A stretch of 64,000 nt of DNA from an uncultured Clostridia bacterium. Lineage in GTDB: Bacteria; Bacillota; Clostridia; Christensenellales; Pumilibacteraceae. Position 1 is the first letter of the stretch. Each line of letters starts with the position of its first letter. The translations under genes were made by a program, and so were the position numbers. The stretch spans positions 1-64,000 of the forward strand of contig CALVUQ010000003.1 in NCBI GenBank assembly GCA_944363615.1, written 5' to 3'. A model generated the notes under the pieces. That model did no database searches and had not been told where the DNA came from. It was given only the letters and a program-made list of their open reading frames with translations. Below, in pieces: positions 63,336 through 64,000 of this stretch.

Positions 63336-64000
63336 ATGAAAAAGTTTCTTGTTGTATGGCTTTCGGCGCTTTGCGTAATTTGTGCAGCGGTATTTTTGAC
63401 CGCCTGCACCGGTAAGACCGAGCAATTGGACGGCGAATATAAGCCGGAATATCACAAAGTATTTACGGACGAATGCGATGCGTTTATGAACATAGACGGA
63501 AAGCTGGACGAGGACGAGTGGAAGAACAAAAAATATCTTACAAATTCTTACGTCGTACCCGATTTGAATAACGACGCAACCGTTTATTACACCGTTCACA
63601 TGACGGAAAAGGGTTTATATGTGGGCTCCTATACTGACGATACGTCTTTTACTTATAACCGTCCTTTCAGCGATTCTAATTCCAATTGGAAAATATACGT
63701 TGCACCGGTCACACAGACTGAAAACAATCAGGCTTACGTCAAATCCTTTCAGATAGATTATAAAACCGTCCGTTCCATGCAAGGGGCAAGAGTTTCTTCT
63801 GCGGTGTACGTAGAAGGGGAAGTGAATTCCGGTAAAACAGTAAAAGCATCCATGGAGATGTTTGTCAGCTGGGATCAGCTTAACATAGACGTGTCCGAAA
63901 CCGCGAACGGTTACCCCGAGCAGATAGGGATTTACGCGATTTATAAACTGATACCCAATTCGACGGGTACGGAATCGCGAGTAATTTCCACCGCGTTTAC
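63336..64000 (+). CDS. Lipoprotein with CBM9/DOMON-like domain, cut by the window end
   Basis: The frame is open from ATG 63336 to the end of the window (about 221 codons). The signal peptide ends in LTAC with C24, so it is a membrane-anchored lipoprotein. From about residue 45 the sequence (FMNIDGKLDEDEWK, then VYYTVHMTEKGLYVGSYTDD and WKIYVAPV) resembles the beta-sandwich of family 9 carbohydrate-binding or DOMON-type modules. The start is 3 nt after the GH43 stop, behind GGGGG, so translation is probably coupled. The C-terminal part and any catalytic domain lie beyond the window. Confidence 0.75.
   Translation, partial: MKKFLVVWLSALCVICAAVFLTACTGKTEQLDGEYKPEYHKVFTDECDAFMNIDGKLDEDEWKNKKYLTNSYVVPDLNNDATVYYTVHMTEKGLYVGSYTDDTSFTYNRPFSDSNSNWKIYVAPVTQTENNQAYVKSFQIDYKTVRSMQGARVSSAVYVEGEVNSGKTVKASMEMFVSWDQLNIDVSETANGYPEQIGIYAIYKLIPNSTGTESRVISTAF

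Overview
The window looks like a chromosome segment of an anaerobic, probably endospore-forming member of class Clostridia (Bacillota), most likely a gut commensal that lives on plant sugars. This is inferred from the sequence. The SCIFF peptide and its maturase sit between yajC/TIGR04086 and secDF. IspH is fused to ribosomal protein S1. Sporulation-linked genes are present (ytfJ/gerW, a ytxC-like gene, a pdaB-like deacetylase). A biotin-dependent Na+-pumping decarboxylase suggests fermentation. Promoters match the sigma-A consensus, often with 17-bp spacers, and genes are closely packed with many 1-11 nt overlaps. No phage, transposase, CRISPR array or rRNA gene was seen.

Layout. 1-715: AT-rich DNA without a gene, ending in a sigma-A promoter. 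716-7458: lysA, an M50 protease, scpA, scpB, a terminator, a DUF2953 gene, ytfJ, a D,D-carboxypeptidase and rluB. 7615-12625: a promoter-to-terminator operon for a Na+-translocating decarboxylase (carboxyltransferase, OadG, biotin carrier, OadB, OadA). 12847-18010: a BaiN-type flavoprotein, aroH, cmk, plsC and the ispH-rpsA fusion. 18052-20273: an M19 dipeptidase and purB. 20429-21868: a GH51-like gene broken by two homopolymer frameshifts. 21967-22253: tRNA-Leu, tRNA-Cys and tRNA-Val on the minus strand. 22564-28672: ytxC-like, yajC, TIGR04086, scfA, scfB, secD, secF. 28731-35240: recJ, rel, a metallo-hydrolase and hemZ. 35223-37836: rpsO and pnp with structured leaders. 37948-40393: a PdaB-like deacetylase, an M16 peptidase and a dimeric dUTPase. 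40431-49378: ftsK/spoIIIE, rimO, pgsA, pncC, recA and rny. 49406-64000: accessory metabolism, with a GH36 alpha-galactosidase, a MarR-regulated heterodimeric ABC exporter, a 2,4-diaminopentanoate-dehydrogenase-like enzyme, an aldehyde dehydrogenase, an FAD oxidoreductase, an AraC regulator, a GH43 lipoprotein and a second lipoprotein cut by the window edge.

How the parts work together. The left two thirds are housekeeping modules in orders typical of Clostridia: chromosome partition (ScpAB, FtsK, RecA), the Sec pathway, RNA decay (PNPase, RNase Y), stringent response and peptidoglycan work. The decarboxylase operon probably couples carboxylic-acid decarboxylation to a sodium gradient. The right end resembles a small plant-polysaccharide module (alpha-galactoside and arabinan/xylan-type enzymes) with its own AraC regulator. 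The best candidates for unusual biology are the seven-cysteine, C-terminally extended SCIFF peptide, the decarboxylase operon with two carboxyltransferases and one carrier, the apparently leaderless araC gene, and the FAD oxidoreductase with a lectin-like C-terminal domain.
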